Below, piece by piece: positions 17,597-26,955 of a stretch of DNA of 64,000 bases. This DNA is from Pseudoalteromonas prydzensis (GTDB lineage: Bacteria > Pseudomonadota > Gammaproteobacteria > Enterobacterales > Alteromonadaceae). Position numbers and translations under genes: made by a program. A model generated the notes under the pieces. The model was not told the origin of the DNA and ran no database searches. It saw only the letters and a list, made by a program, of their open reading frames with translations. Location: positions 124,001 through 188,000 of the forward strand of contig NZ_BDDT01000001.1 in assembly GCF_001661495.1 (NCBI RefSeq), in the 5' to 3' direction. Numbering within the stretch: the stretch's first letter is position 1; the number at the start of each line of letters is the position of its first letter.

Positions 17597-17640
17597 AACC
17601 AAGGTGGTTATACCCCCTATATAATCACCTTGGTTTATTT
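17597..17640 (+). terminator. terminator after the TonB receptor gene
   Basis: Inverted repeat AACCAAGGTGGTTAT / ATAATCACCTTGGTT with one mismatch and a short C-rich loop, followed by TATTT. Confidence 0.75.
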
Positions 17641-17723
17641 ACGCCTTTATCTATCCCATCATTTTTTATGCTAATATCGATTGGCTCTCAAATACGACAC
17701 GCTCATCTATATAGAGGTTAACC

Positions 17724-19313
17724 ATGCTATTGCGCTCACCACAAACACTTGCTTTTTTGACTTGCTTGACGCTTACAGCAATTACATTACAAGGCTGCTC
17801 AAAAGCCACATCAAACACCACCGTAGATGTAACGGGTGGTGTAGTGCAAGGAACCGAGTCTGGTAAAATAATAGCATTTAAAGGCATTCCTTATGCTGCA
17901 CCTCCTGTAGGTGATTATCGTTGGCGAGCGCCACAACCTGTGCCTAAGTGGCAAGGCGTTAAGCAAGCTGATCACTACGCATCCGACTGCATGCAAAAAC
18001 CATTTGCAGGCGATGCCGCACCACTAGGTACTCCACCGGCAGAAGATTGCTTGTATTTAAATGTAATAAGACCCGCTAAACAAAGCGATGCTGGCTACCC
18101 TGTGGTAGTGTGGTTTTACGGCGGAGGTTTTGTTAACGGCGGCGCGTCTCCAGAGGTTTATTCAGGCGCAAGCTTTGCTAAACAAGGAGTGGTATTTGTT
18201 AGTTTTAATTATCGTTTAGGTCGATTTGGTTTCTTTGCCCACCCTGCACTGAGCAGTTTTGAAAATGACGCGCTTGGCAATTACGCAATAATGGACCAAG
18301 TCGCTGCTTTAAAATGGGTTAAAGATAACATCTCTGAGTTTGGTGGTGATCCAAGCCAAGTAACCATTATGGGTGAATCCGCTGGTGGTAAGTCAGTACA
18401 TGCCATGCTGCAAACGCCCAGTGCGCAAGGGTTGTTTCATAAAGCGATTATTATGTCTGGCGGTGGCCGCGAGTTATTTAATCAATTACCACTTCACAGT
18501 GATGATCCAGGCACATTATCAGCCGAGCAAGTAGGCGTTAACTTTGCCGCCCAACATCAAATAACCGGCAGTGATAAAAGTAGCCTAACAGCACTGCGTG
18601 AACTCCCCGCCCAAGCTATTGTTGATAATTTAAACCTCAGTAACTTAGGCCAAGTGAATAATGCTGTTGTCACTTACTCTGGCGGGCCAATTTTAGACGG
18701 TACACTCATAACTGGCAGCACCAGCGAAAACCTACTTAGTGGTCAATTTAGTAAAGTGCCGTTGATGGTTGGTACCACTAATCATGATATCGGCTATGCA
18801 AATTATGACACTAAGCAGGCTTTATTTAACAGCTTTGGCGATAATGCCATACAAGCTCAGCTTGCCTATGATCCTGAAAATAACAAGCCACTGGCATTAT
18901 TAAACTACCAAGTTGGCCAAGACCAGCGAATGCAAGAACCTGCTCGTTTTACTGCCCAGCGCTTTAGCAAAAATGGTCAAGATGCATACCTTTATCGATT
19001 CGCTTACGTAGCACAAACATTAGATGCGAAAGGGGCTGCACACGCAACCGAAATCCCTTACTTTTTTAATACCGTGGCAAGCAAATACGGCCATGTTACT
19101 ACTGAGCAAGATAAACAAGCGGGCAAAACCATGCACCGCTATGTGACTAATTTTATAAAATCAGGTAATCCAAATGGTCCTGGTTTAATCAATTGGCAAA
19201 GCTTTCAACAAGCGCCTGAGTCAATTTTAGAATTAAATAGTTCAGGCGTTGCTGAGTTTATTACTGATCCACTCGGTTTGCGACTTAATGCAACGCAAAC
19301 CAAAGCACAGTAG
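17724..19313 (+). CDS. type B carboxylesterase lipoprotein
   Basis: Alpha/beta-hydrolase of the carboxylesterase B/cholinesterase family, 529 residues. The N-terminus has a lipoprotein signal with lipobox LQGC (Cys25), so it should be anchored in the outer or inner membrane facing the periplasm or outside. Family marks are FKGIPYAAPPVGDYRWR, EDCLYLNV, the oxyanion-hole VVWFYGGGF and the nucleophile motif GESAGG; a histidine in AAHATEIPYFF is the probable charge-relay base. It cleaves carboxylic esters; the substrate is unknown. AGAGG lies about six bases before the start. Its stop codon abuts the stop codon of the convergent Sir2 gene with no gap. Confidence 0.9.
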   Translation: MLLRSPQTLAFLTCLTLTAITLQGCSKATSNTTVDVTGGVVQGTESGKIIAFKGIPYAAPPVGDYRWRAPQPVPKWQGVKQADHYASDCMQKPFAGDAAPLGTPPAEDCLYLNVIRPAKQSDAGYPVVVWFYGGGFVNGGASPEVYSGASFAKQGVVFVSFNYRLGRFGFFAHPALSSFENDALGNYAIMDQVAALKWVKDNISEFGGDPSQVTIMGESAGGKSVHAMLQTPSAQGLFHKAIIMSGGGRELFNQLPLHSDDPGTLSAEQVGVNFAAQHQITGSDKSSLTALRELPAQAIVDNLNLSNLGQVNNAVVTYSGGPILDGTLITGSTSENLLSGQFSKVPLMVGTTNHDIGYANYDTKQALFNSFGDNAIQAQLAYDPENNKPLALLNYQVGQDQRMQEPARFTAQRFSKNGQDAYLYRFAYVAQTLDAKGAAHATEIPYFFNTVASKYGHVTTEQDKQAGKTMHRYVTNFIKSGNPNGPGLINWQSFQQAPESILELNSSGVAEFITDPLGLRLNATQTKAQ

Positions 19314-20033
19314 CTAACCTTCAGCTTGAATGTACTCTAATGCAGTCATTTTTTTATAACTGACATTAGGGTGCATTATGTGCGCAGGCTCAGGATCAAC
19401 CACTTCAATTGGAATATCGTAACTGCGGGCTATCTCCAATGCCATTTGGGTAATATTTACACTAAACGAAGTGCCCATAAATACGATTTTATCGGCAGCG
19501 AGCATTCGCTGCTGTGCTTGTGTGATCCGATAAAGCTCAGTGTAATATTCATCAAATAACAGCACATACGGTTTAAAAGAATGGTTAAGCTGCGGTTGCT
19601 GGTTTTCAATATGGAACAACTCAAGTAACGAATCATGCAAACGGCTTTCGTCTACGTTATCCCAAGGAGTGGTTTGCGGTGTAACGTCATCACCTTGATG
19701 GTGAAACAAGGTCATTTGATCAAGACGACCGTGAATTGCAATGTAGTTAGCATTCCCTGCTTTGCCGTCTAAGCCATCAATATTTTGCGTAATTAAGTTT
19801 TTATCACTCAGCCAATGATGCACCTCATTAGGGCCATGATGTCGATAAGTGGCAAAGCGGTGATAATACCAAGCTAAAAATTCTCGCGGGTTATTTTCAT
19901 ACATGCCACGTGTAGCCATTTCCATCGGCGTATAATTTTGACTACCGATAGTCCAATAGCCATCTTCACCACGAAAAATAGGAATACCGCTGGCTGCACT
20001 CACACCCGCACCTGTAATATATAAAGTATTCAT
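19314..20033 (-). CDS. Sir2-family (sirtuin-like) protein without cysteines
   Basis: NAD-binding sirtuin fold, 239 residues. Core motifs are intact: GAGVSAASGIPIFRG (about 8-22), TQNIDGLD (Gln83, Asn84, Asp86) and the catalytic-type histidine in IHGRLDQM (His101), with GTSFSVNITQMAL as the distal NAD site. The zinc-binding region of classical sirtuins is absent: the whole protein contains no cysteine. It could be a deacylase that keeps its small domain without zinc, or a NAD-hydrolysing or ADP-ribosylating relative. It starts ten bases after the GGDEF gene ends, on the same strand, so the two may be co-transcribed. Confidence 0.82.
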   Translation of the reverse strand: MNTLYITGAGVSAASGIPIFRGEDGYWTIGSQNYTPMEMATRGMYENNPREFLAWYYHRFATYRHHGPNEVHHWLSDKNLITQNIDGLDGKAGNANYIAIHGRLDQMTLFHHQGDDVTPQTTPWDNVDESRLHDSLLELFHIENQQPQLNHSFKPYVLLFDEYYTELYRITQAQQRMLAADKIVFMGTSFSVNITQMALEIARSYDIPIEVVDPEPAHIMHPNVSYKKMTALEYIQAEG

Positions 20034-20042
20034 TGCGTTCCT

Positions 20043-21053
20043 TTAAACACACGTTTGATTTTTGCCTTGCTCCTTAGCTTGATAAAGCAGTTCATCAGCT
20101 TTGTGCATCGCTTTATCAATAGACACAGCCGTTGTTAATGTACTAATACCCATACTCACGGTAACAGCCAGTTGGTTTGCACCTATATCTAAACGATTGT
20201 GTGATAAAGCAAGGTGGATCTCATTGGCAAATTGTGTAGCTTGCTGTTTATTTTTATGGCGTAGAAAAAATAAAAACTCTTCTCCCCCCCAGCGCGCCAC
20301 CATATCATTTTCACCTAACTGAGCAACAAATAAATCAGCCAGATGTTTTAGTACTTCATCGCCAACTAAGTGACCATATTGATCGTTAATCTTTTTAAAA
20401 TTATCTACATCCGCAATAATGATACTCGCCGTTTGCTGCTGCTTTGCAAATTGCTCAAGTTCCGCCATAGCATAACGTCGATTAGGTAGGTTAGTTAAAG
20501 GGTCGCGAGTCGCTAAATATTCATTTTTGTGTATTAGCTCAATCAAACGTTGGCTGTAAATTTGCCGAAAATATTCATAAAAGCCACTCAATAAAGCAAC
20601 AATGATAAAAGAAGCAATAATCCGAGTTGGAAAATAAACCGAATAACCACTATAAAATTCCCAGTAATTCGATAAGTAAAAAGCACCGGTAACACAAGTT
20701 ACAAAAATAATTAAATCAATAATGCCACGTCTAAAACCGCGAACAAAAAAAGTAACTGGGGATACAATGAAAATCCAAATAGGCCCTGTACCATGGCTTC
20801 CACCTGTAAGCACTAAATAAATCATTAGGGTATATAAGGTGTATAAAACGATTAAGGAGGAAACAGCGACTCTATCACCAAGACAAAAAGGAGAAGCAAA
20901 TAAAGCCGATGAGCCTAATAACGAGCAAGCCAAAATAAATTGATTATTATATAAAGCGATTATCGCCATACCAAGGGTTGTCACCGAGCCAATTACGGAG
21001 AAGAACCTAATGGTGAGTTTTCGTTCGGCCAAATCGGAATAGCTAATCATCAA
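20043..21053 (-). CDS. membrane diguanylate cyclase (GGDEF)
   Basis: Inner-membrane enzyme of 336 residues making cyclic di-GMP from two GTP. The N-terminal half (about 20-165) has five or six hydrophobic segments forming an unassigned sensor region. The C-terminal GGDEF domain starts near ATRDPLTNLPNRR and has the active-site RWGGEEFLFF, the GGEEF variant that is catalytically competent. No RxxD inhibitory site is evident five residues upstream (NDMVARWGG does not match). There is no EAL domain. It precedes the Sir2 gene on the same strand. The sensed signal is unknown. Confidence 0.92.
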   Translation of the reverse strand: MMISYSDLAERKLTIRFFSVIGSVTTLGMAIIALYNNQFILACSLLGSSALFASPFCLGDRVAVSSLIVLYTLYTLMIYLVLTGGSHGTGPIWIFIVSPVTFFVRGFRRGIIDLIIFVTCVTGAFYLSNYWEFYSGYSVYFPTRIIASFIIVALLSGFYEYFRQIYSQRLIELIHKNEYLATRDPLTNLPNRRYAMAELEQFAKQQQTASIIIADVDNFKKINDQYGHLVGDEVLKHLADLFVAQLGENDMVARWGGEEFLFFLRHKNKQQATQFANEIHLALSHNRLDIGANQLAVTVSMGISTLTTAVSIDKAMHKADELLYQAKEQGKNQTCV

Positions 21054-21369
21054 TACAGTGCGTCACTTCTAAAGTAGTGAAGGCAATCTTTGCATGAATA
21101 AACTGATTATAAGATTGCACTAAAATTATAAATAATTAATCAGTTACCTGTAAAAATATAGTCTAAACATAAGATCATTGTAAAAGCGAAGGAAGAAATA
21201 ATTGCTAAAGATTAGCTTACATACGAATAATATGTTCGTATTACTGAGCTGAGCCAATGGGCATTTTAGCCCACGTTTATCGGACCACAGATGCAAAAAT
21301 TAGGCTTTTAATCATTATCCACCAGTCATGTCTGATTGACAGTAATGCTTTAAAAGCCCGACAAATAGC
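21054..21369. other. gene-free stretch between two minus-strand genes
   Basis: A 316-base gap. A short hairpin TGGGC / GCCCA lies at 21258-21273 and may end transcription of the oxidoreductase. The rest should hold the GGDEF gene promoter. A 67-codon frame overlapping the end of the oxidoreductase is a shadow. Confidence 0.4.
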
Positions 21370-21999
21370 TTAATAAGCCACACTGATGCGCTGATTAATA
21401 TGCGCTGCATTTTGTGCTTCATCCAGCATCGCAATAGCGTAATCGGTGACCGAAATTTTACTTTCACCTTGCTCATCAGTGAAAAAAGCATCGCCACCAA
21501 TACGATACGCACCTTCACTCGTGCCAGGGTAAATAACCGCAGCAGGACTTACAAACGTCCATTGTGTTGATGTGCTTGTTGATCTGAATACCTTTAACGC
21601 CTCACCCTGTGCTAATGCTTCAGCTTTATATTCAGCAGGAAAATCGGGGGATGATACTAAAGTTACGCCAGGAGAAACTTCTAAGCTTCCCGCACCACCA
21701 ACCCACAATAGTCGCGTGTTACTTCCTGAAAGTGCCGCTAATAAGCGCTCTGCAGTGCGGGCAACGAGATCATGATCACCAGCAGCACGGCCACCAATCG
21801 AGGCAATTACTACATCGGCGCCAGTTAATACCTCTAAAATGTCATGTTCAGATTGCAAATCAAACTCTTTTATCGCTGTACCATCCGTTACTTTACCTGC
21901 ATCACGAACAACCGCCGTTACATTGTGACCGTTTGATTTCGCCTGCGTCATAATGTGACCACCAATCCAACCAGTTGCGCCTAAAATAGTAATGTTCAT
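21370..21999 (-). CDS. NAD(P)-binding oxidoreductase (atypical SDR, YwnB-like)
   Basis: A 209-residue Rossmann protein with the atypical glycine motif ILGATGWIGGHI (about 4-15) and an arginine after strand 2 (VVRDAGK) that suggests NADP. Pattern segments DVVIASIGG, LLWVGGAGSLEV, TFVSPAAVIYPG and the C-terminal ISVTDYAIAMLDE match NmrA/YwnB-type NAD(P)-binding proteins, often quinone or flavin reductases or redox sensors. It is divergent from a LysR gene, a common arrangement in which the LysR protein controls its neighbour. The true substrate is unknown. Confidence 0.85.
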   Translation of the reverse strand: MNITILGATGWIGGHIMTQAKSNGHNVTAVVRDAGKVTDGTAIKEFDLQSEHDILEVLTGADVVIASIGGRAAGDHDLVARTAERLLAALSGSNTRLLWVGGAGSLEVSPGVTLVSSPDFPAEYKAEALAQGEALKVFRSTSTSTQWTFVSPAAVIYPGTSEGAYRIGGDAFFTDEQGESKISVTDYAIAMLDEAQNAAHINQRISVAY

Positions 22000-22128
22000 A
22001 TCTGTATCCTTAAAAAGTATTTATCATCTGACTGAGTAGCACCTCAGCTGTTGATAATCAGTTTACTTGCTTACTAATTGATGATAAATAAACCTTATAG
22101 ATACACATTAGTTCACTTCAGGATACTA

Positions 22129-23013
22129 ATGGACAAAATAACTGCAATCCAAAGCTTTGTTGAAGTTGCCCGCTGTGGCAGCTTTACAAAAGCTGCTGAC
22201 AACTTAGAGCTGAGCCGCTTACAAGTCACCCGCCACGTACAAGACATTGAGCAGTGGCTGAGCTTGCGGCTGTTTCACCGTACCACCCGTAAAGTGAGTT
22301 TAACCAATCAAGGCGAAGAAGCACTTGCCTACTGTAAGCAAATACTCAGCAGCGTATCTGATTTACAAAGTAGAGCCCATAGCCATAATAATGAGCTAGT
22401 GGGCACAATTAGGGTGGCAGCGCCTATCGGACTTGGGCAAAACATGCTATTTGATGCAATCGAAGAATTTGTTGCAATGCACCCAAGTACGCAGTTTCAA
22501 CTGGTGCTCTCTGATAGCCTGTCGCAATTGGTCGATGAGCGTGTAGATATTGCCTTGCGTTACACTCATCAACCCAATGAACAGCTCATTGCCCGTAAAT
22601 TAATGTTTATAAATACAGTTATGTGCGCATCCCCAGAGTATTTAAATAGCAAAGGTGACATCACAACTCCGCAAGATTTATTGCAGCACAACTGTTTGCT
22701 ACACACTGGGAGTGCAACATGGCATATTTTAGGCAAAAATTCGGATGAAAAAATCAGCGTTAAAGGCAATATTAGCGCCAATGACATGTCGGTAGTACGC
22801 AAGGCTGCAATCAGAGGAATGGGGATTGCCAATTTACCTTGTGATTTAGCACAAGAATATTTAGCAACAAAACAATTGGTTAAAGTACTGCCTAACTACT
22901 CAACTCCAGGAAGCCATTTATGGGCCGTTTATTTATCGCGTAACTATCAACAAAACTTGGTCAGAGCGTTTATTGATTTTTTAGCCCAGCGTTGGCAACA
23001 CGATATACTATAA
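22129..23013 (+). CDS. LysR-family transcriptional regulator
   Basis: A 294-residue regulator. The start is ATG 22129, giving the typical MDKITAIQSFVEVARCGSF N-terminus; CAGGA lies just upstream, and the frame open from 22078 adds only unlikely residues. It has a winged HTH (about 1-60, FTKAADNLELSRLQVTRHVQDIEQ) and a periplasmic-binding-protein-like effector domain (about 90-290). The pattern of the first 100 residues resembles the AaeR/DmlR subgroup. It is divergent from the NAD(P)-binding oxidoreductase, with 129 bases between, so that gene is the likely target. It ends before a strong hairpin. Confidence 0.92.
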   Translation: MDKITAIQSFVEVARCGSFTKAADNLELSRLQVTRHVQDIEQWLSLRLFHRTTRKVSLTNQGEEALAYCKQILSSVSDLQSRAHSHNNELVGTIRVAAPIGLGQNMLFDAIEEFVAMHPSTQFQLVLSDSLSQLVDERVDIALRYTHQPNEQLIARKLMFINTVMCASPEYLNSKGDITTPQDLLQHNCLLHTGSATWHILGKNSDEKISVKGNISANDMSVVRKAAIRGMGIANLPCDLAQEYLATKQLVKVLPNYSTPGSHLWAVYLSRNYQQNLVRAFIDFLAQRWQHDIL

Positions 23014-23015
23014 AC

Positions 23016-23040
23016 CTCCAGCAGCCATAAGCTGCTGGAG
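23016..23040. terminator. bidirectional terminator between lysR-type and usp genes
   Basis: Perfect 10-bp inverted repeat CTCCAGCAGC / GCTGCTGGAG with loop CATAA, starting three bases after the LysR stop and ending four bases before the Usp stop codon on the other strand. It is GC-rich, without a long T-run. Confidence 0.7.
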
Positions 23041-23043
23041 AGG

Positions 23044-23901
23044 TTAACCATAGCGCAAAACGAGTAATGGGAGTTGGCTATTCTCAATCATTTTCATGGT
23101 ATTACTACCAAGCAGTACTTGCCTAAATTTAGAGTGCGAAAAAGCGCCAATCACCACCATATCAACGGCATAACTTTGTTTATAAGTAATCAGTATTTCA
23201 AATATATCACCCGTTAAATAACTGGCTTCCACATCAAAACCATGTTCAAGCAACAATGTTTCTGCGGCTTTAAACTTGCTGTACTGATCGTCTTGGTTAT
23301 TTTTTACCGTCACTAAATGGCATTTCAAACCTTTTAATAAGCCCCCTTCAACGATGCGCTGCAACGCCTTATCGGCAGTTTCTCTGCCATCGTAGCAAAG
23401 TAAAAAGCTTTTTGGCTGAATAAAATCTTGATTAGCAATTAACACCGGCGTATGAACTTGTCGAATAACATGTTCAATATGAGAACCAAGCGCTTTAAAC
23501 GATGCGCTATCCCCTTGCCCACATCGGCCGAGCACAATTAATCGAGCATCCGTTTCAAGGTCACAAATGGCATCAGTGATCGTGCCATGGCGCTGCGTAC
23601 TTTCGACCTGGTCATGGCCCTTAGTAATAGCTCGTTGCTGTGCATGTTCAAGCAATTCTTTACCTAGTTGCAGCGCAAGCTTGCTATGCTGTTCGTCGAG
23701 TTCGGTCATTTGTTCTAACAATGCTGATTTTGCGCCAAACCCTATTGCACCACTGAGGTTTTCATTATGTACTTTGCGGTCTTTTTCAATGGCATGTAAA
23801 AATACCAAAGGGGCACTTAATTTATCTGCAGCCCAAATGCCTGCGTTACACACAGCATCTGTGAAATTTGAGCCATCAATACAGGTAATTACTTTATTCA
23901 T
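23044..23901 (-). CDS. tandem universal stress protein (UspA family)
   Basis: Cytoplasmic stress protein of 285 residues made of two Usp domains (about 1-145 and 150-285). The first domain starts VITCIDGSNFTDAVCNAG and has the LIVLGRCGQGD nucleotide-loop region; the second ends with MVVIGAFSHSKFRQVLLGSNTMKMI, the G-x2-G-x9-G-S/T-type ATP loop of UspFG-like proteins. It lies ten bases after the SulP gene on the same strand, so the two form an operon. This pairing suggests the Usp protein tunes or responds to anion transport; that part is inference. Confidence 0.9.
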   Translation of the reverse strand: MNKVITCIDGSNFTDAVCNAGIWAADKLSAPLVFLHAIEKDRKVHNENLSGAIGFGAKSALLEQMTELDEQHSKLALQLGKELLEHAQQRAITKGHDQVESTQRHGTITDAICDLETDARLIVLGRCGQGDSASFKALGSHIEHVIRQVHTPVLIANQDFIQPKSFLLCYDGRETADKALQRIVEGGLLKGLKCHLVTVKNNQDDQYSKFKAAETLLLEHGFDVEASYLTGDIFEILITYKQSYAVDMVVIGAFSHSKFRQVLLGSNTMKMIENSQLPLLVLRYG

Positions 23902-23911
23902 GTGTCACTCC

Positions 23912-25396
23912 TTAATGGCCAGCCATTAGCTTTTCAACTTGTTGTGGATCGTTATGAATTGCAAATTTGTCAACCATCGTTGCAGTCGCCTCACTCATAC
24001 CAATGATTTCAACCTCTGCACCTTCACGTCTAAACTTGATCACCACTTTATCGAGTGAAGTAACCGCCGTGATATCCCAAAAATGTGCATGAGTTAAATC
24101 AATCACTACTTTATCAACCACTTCTTTAAAATCAAACGACGCGATAAACTGCTCGCTCGATGCAAAAAACACTTGGCCTATCACGTTATAGCTACGCTGG
24201 TTATTACTTTGCTGGGTTTGCACCACCATAAAGCGGCCAATTTTATTAGCAAAAAATAATGCCGACATTAATACTCCAACAAACACACCGATGGCTAAGT
24301 TATGTGTTGCCACCACGACCGCAACAGTCACTATCATCACCAAGCTACTCGACAATGGATTTGTTTTCAGATCCCGTATTGAGCTCCATGAAAAGGTACC
24401 AATTGAGACCATGATCATCACAGCAACCAATGCAGCCATCGGAATTTGTTTTAACCATTGATCTAAAAACACCACCATAAATAACAAAAACACCCCGGCA
24501 ATAAAACACGATAAACGCCCTCGCCCGCCAGATTTAACGTTTATAATAGATTGACCTATCATGGCACAACCTGCCATTCCACCCATTAAACCTGCGCCAA
24601 TATTAGCGATACCTTGGCCTTTACACTCTTGGTTTTTATCACTTGGTGTATCGGTTAAATCATCGACAATAGTTGCCGTCATCATTGACTCTAATAAACC
24701 AACCACAGCTAAGCCAATTGAATAAGGCAGTATAATCATTAGCGTTTCAAGGTTTAGCGGCACATCAGGCCATAGGAAGATCGGTAATGTGTCAGGCAGT
24801 TCACCCATATCACCGACGGTACGAATATCCATGCCCATAAACATAGCAAATATGGTAAGCGTCACAATGCACACCAGTGGTGATGGAATTGATTTACCAA
24901 TTACCGGCAAATACGGGAATAAGTAAATGATGCCTAAACCAGCGGCAGTCATCGCGTATACGTGCCAAGTTACATTGGTAAGCTCAGGTAATTGCGCCAT
25001 AAAAATGAGGATAGCCAAAGCATTCACAAAGCCAGTAACCACAGAGCGCGATACAAAACGCATTAAGCTACCAAGCTTAATAAAGCCTGCAATTATTTGA
25101 ATTACACCGGTCAGTAAAGTCGCAGCCAGTAAATACTCAAGGCCATAATCTTTTACTAAAGTCACCATTAATAAAGCCATCGCACCGGTTGCTGCAGAAA
25201 TCATCCCAGGGCGGCCGCCCACAATAGCAATGATCACAGCAATACAAAACGACGCATACAAGCCCACTTTAGGGTCAACCCCTGCAATAATAGAAAACGC
25301 GATAGCCTCAGGAATTAACGCTAATGCAACCACAATACCCGCAAGCAGATCGCCACGAATGTTGGCGAACCACTCGAGTTTAAATTTTTCGAACAT
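23912..25396 (-). CDS. SulP-family anion transporter with STAS domain
   Basis: Inner-membrane transporter of 494 residues, the SulP (SLC26) family, moving sulfate, bicarbonate or another small anion. It begins with the [35 protein letters not shown] signature of the family (quoted parts at about 16-50), has about 12 membrane segments, and ends with a cytoplasmic STAS domain (about 395-490; [20 protein letters not shown] carries the anti-sigma-antagonist-like loop). The group with short N-termini and EAIAFS often includes bicarbonate transporters of marine bacteria; sulfate is the default alternative. First gene of a two-gene unit with the Usp gene. Confidence 0.9.
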   Translation of the reverse strand: MFEKFKLEWFANIRGDLLAGIVVALALIPEAIAFSIIAGVDPKVGLYASFCIAVIIAIVGGRPGMISAATGAMALLMVTLVKDYGLEYLLAATLLTGVIQIIAGFIKLGSLMRFVSRSVVTGFVNALAILIFMAQLPELTNVTWHVYAMTAAGLGIIYLFPYLPVIGKSIPSPLVCIVTLTIFAMFMGMDIRTVGDMGELPDTLPIFLWPDVPLNLETLMIILPYSIGLAVVGLLESMMTATIVDDLTDTPSDKNQECKGQGIANIGAGLMGGMAGCAMIGQSIINVKSGGRGRLSCFIAGVFLLFMVVFLDQWLKQIPMAALVAVMIMVSIGTFSWSSIRDLKTNPLSSSLVMIVTVAVVVATHNLAIGVFVGVLMSALFFANKIGRFMVVQTQQSNNQRSYNVIGQVFFASSEQFIASFDFKEVVDKVVIDLTHAHFWDITAVTSLDKVVIKFRREGAEVEIIGMSEATATMVDKFAIHNDPQQVEKLMAGH

Positions 25397-25939
25397 AAAA
25401 AACCTTGTTTGTTTTATGTGTTATCAACTTCATTATGTGAGGCTCATGCCAATTAAAAGATCACCTACAAAGTCATATCCGCTTTGATAAGAAAATCATT
25501 TAGCTTTAACTAAAAACATAATTGAGATTGATAAAATCTGATAAACCACACAGTCAACACAACAATACCTAAGTAAAGTGTCTAGTAAGTTGAACAATGT
25601 TGTTTAAGTATTTTTGATGGTGCATAAAAGCACCTGCTGCAAGGCAGCAATTGATAGCCATTTAAATTATGGCAATTTAGAGAGGGGAAAACCTAGGGCG
25701 GCGTAATGCGCAAAATAACGAGCCTTATCAGTAATAGTTGCTGAGATAGTAGGCTAGTTTTTTATTAAAATCAATCGCACTAAACAATCAATCTCGATTT
25801 TAATAACCTAAAATGGCTTGTAGTATTCCTATATTACCCGCTCAATAATTAGCTATGCTCTACTAAATACTCAGTGCATTAAAGCGCGTTACAAAGCAGC
25901 ACGAAAATACATTTGCACACTCAATACAAGGAGCAAAAC
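25397..25939. other. 540-base gene-free region upstream of the PfpI gene
   Basis: No gene is supported on either strand. It contains a small hairpin TGCTGC AAG GCAGCA near 25636-25650 and an 11-bp inverted repeat TTATTAAAATC (25762-25772) / GATTTTAATAA (25796-25806) with a 23-base centre. It must hold the divergent promoters of the SulP and PfpI genes. It is long enough to hide a small RNA, but I cannot show one. Confidence 0.4.
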
Positions 25940-26497
25940 ATGGCTAAAGTACTTATGATCACCGGTGACTTTGTTGAAGACTATGAAAACATGGTGCCTT
26001 TTCAAGCATTATTGGCAATGGGCCATCAGGTTGATGCTGTATGCCCTGATAAAAAAGCGGGTGACACTATCGCAACGTCGATTCATGATTTTGAAGGCGA
26101 CCAAACCTATACCGAAAAACGCGGTCATAATTTTGCACTTAACGCGACATTTGCCAACATTAATGCCGCTGATTACGATGCCTTGTATTTACCCGGTGGC
26201 CGTGCCCCTGAGTATTTACGTTTGAACGCGAAAGTAATCGAAATAATTCAACACTTTGCTACAGCGGATAAACCAATTGCCTCTATTTGCCACGGCCCGC
26301 AAATGCTCACTGCTGCAGGTGTGATCACAGGTAAAAAAGTATCTGCCTACCCTGCGTGCCAACCTGAAGTAAAAATGGCGGGTGCCGAGTACGTTGAGTT
26401 ACCTATGGATGGCGCAATTACCGATGGCAAATTAGTCACAGCCCCTGCTTGGCCTGCGCACCCAGCCATGTTAAAACAGTTTGTAGCCTTGCTATAA
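25940..26497 (+). CDS. DJ-1/PfpI family protein
   Basis: A 185-residue class-I glutamine-amidotransferase-like protein. The start is ATG 25940 with AAGGAG upstream; the nine extra codons before it lack a site. The family nucleophile elbow is [10 protein letters not shown], with the cysteine followed by histidine; the acidic partner is in the [12 protein letters not shown] stretch, and [11 protein letters not shown] forms the oxyanion region. Members act as proteases, deglycases or chaperones under stress; the exact role is open. The ribbon-helix-helix gene follows 30 bases downstream on the same strand. Confidence 0.88.
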   Translation: MAKVLMITGDFVEDYENMVPFQALLAMGHQVDAVCPDKKAGDTIATSIHDFEGDQTYTEKRGHNFALNATFANINAADYDALYLPGGRAPEYLRLNAKVIEIIQHFATADKPIASICHGPQMLTAAGVITGKKVSAYPACQPEVKMAGAEYVELPMDGAITDGKLVTAPAWPAHPAMLKQFVALL

Positions 26498-26527
26498 TCG
26501 TAATTTAGCAGCATCACGAGGTAACCT

Positions 26528-26926
26528 ATGTGCCAACTTTTTATTAATGCCGACAGTCGATTGTGGACCTGCCGTACCAAGTCTTTACGCATTGATGGCG
26601 TGGTTACCTCAATTCGTCTCGAAGAATTTTTTTGGGATATTTTAGAAGAGGTGGCTTTTCGCGATCAAATGACCGTAAATCAAATGATCACTAAGCTCTA
26701 CCTTGAGTCTCTTGATGCTGATCATGATATCGGTAACTTCACCTCATTTTTGCGAGTGTGTTGTTCTCGTTACTTATCGCTAGTGGCCGATGGCAATCTC
26801 AGCCGCGAAGATACCATACCGTTAAATGATATCGACGCTAGTCACGTTTTAGAACAAGAAAAACTGCGTACCCGTGTGCGTAAAAGCCAATATACCGATG
26901 TATCAATTAGACCTTCACTCAATTAA
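26528..26926 (+). CDS. ribbon-helix-helix domain protein (RHH_4 type)
   Basis: A 132-residue protein with an N-terminal ribbon-helix-helix of the RHH_4 kind (about 18-85): the strand KSLRIDGVVTSIRLEEFFWDIL is followed by two helices. RHH_4 proteins are found alone in proteobacteria and are thought to bind DNA or arylsulfotransferase-like partners. A cysteine pair appears in FLRVCCSRYL. GAGG lies about six bases before ATG 26528. It follows the PfpI gene by 30 bases, so it is probably co-transcribed. The target is not known. Confidence 0.75.
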   Translation: MCQLFINADSRLWTCRTKSLRIDGVVTSIRLEEFFWDILEEVAFRDQMTVNQMITKLYLESLDADHDIGNFTSFLRVCCSRYLSLVADGNLSREDTIPLNDIDASHVLEQEKLRTRVRKSQYTDVSIRPSLN

Positions 26927-26955
26927 TTTTGTTGCAGTCATCACTCATTCCTGCT

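Noticed and set aside
21315..21518. 67-codon frame overlapping the NAD(P)-binding oxidoreductase
   Set aside because: Out-of-frame shadow of the end of that gene.
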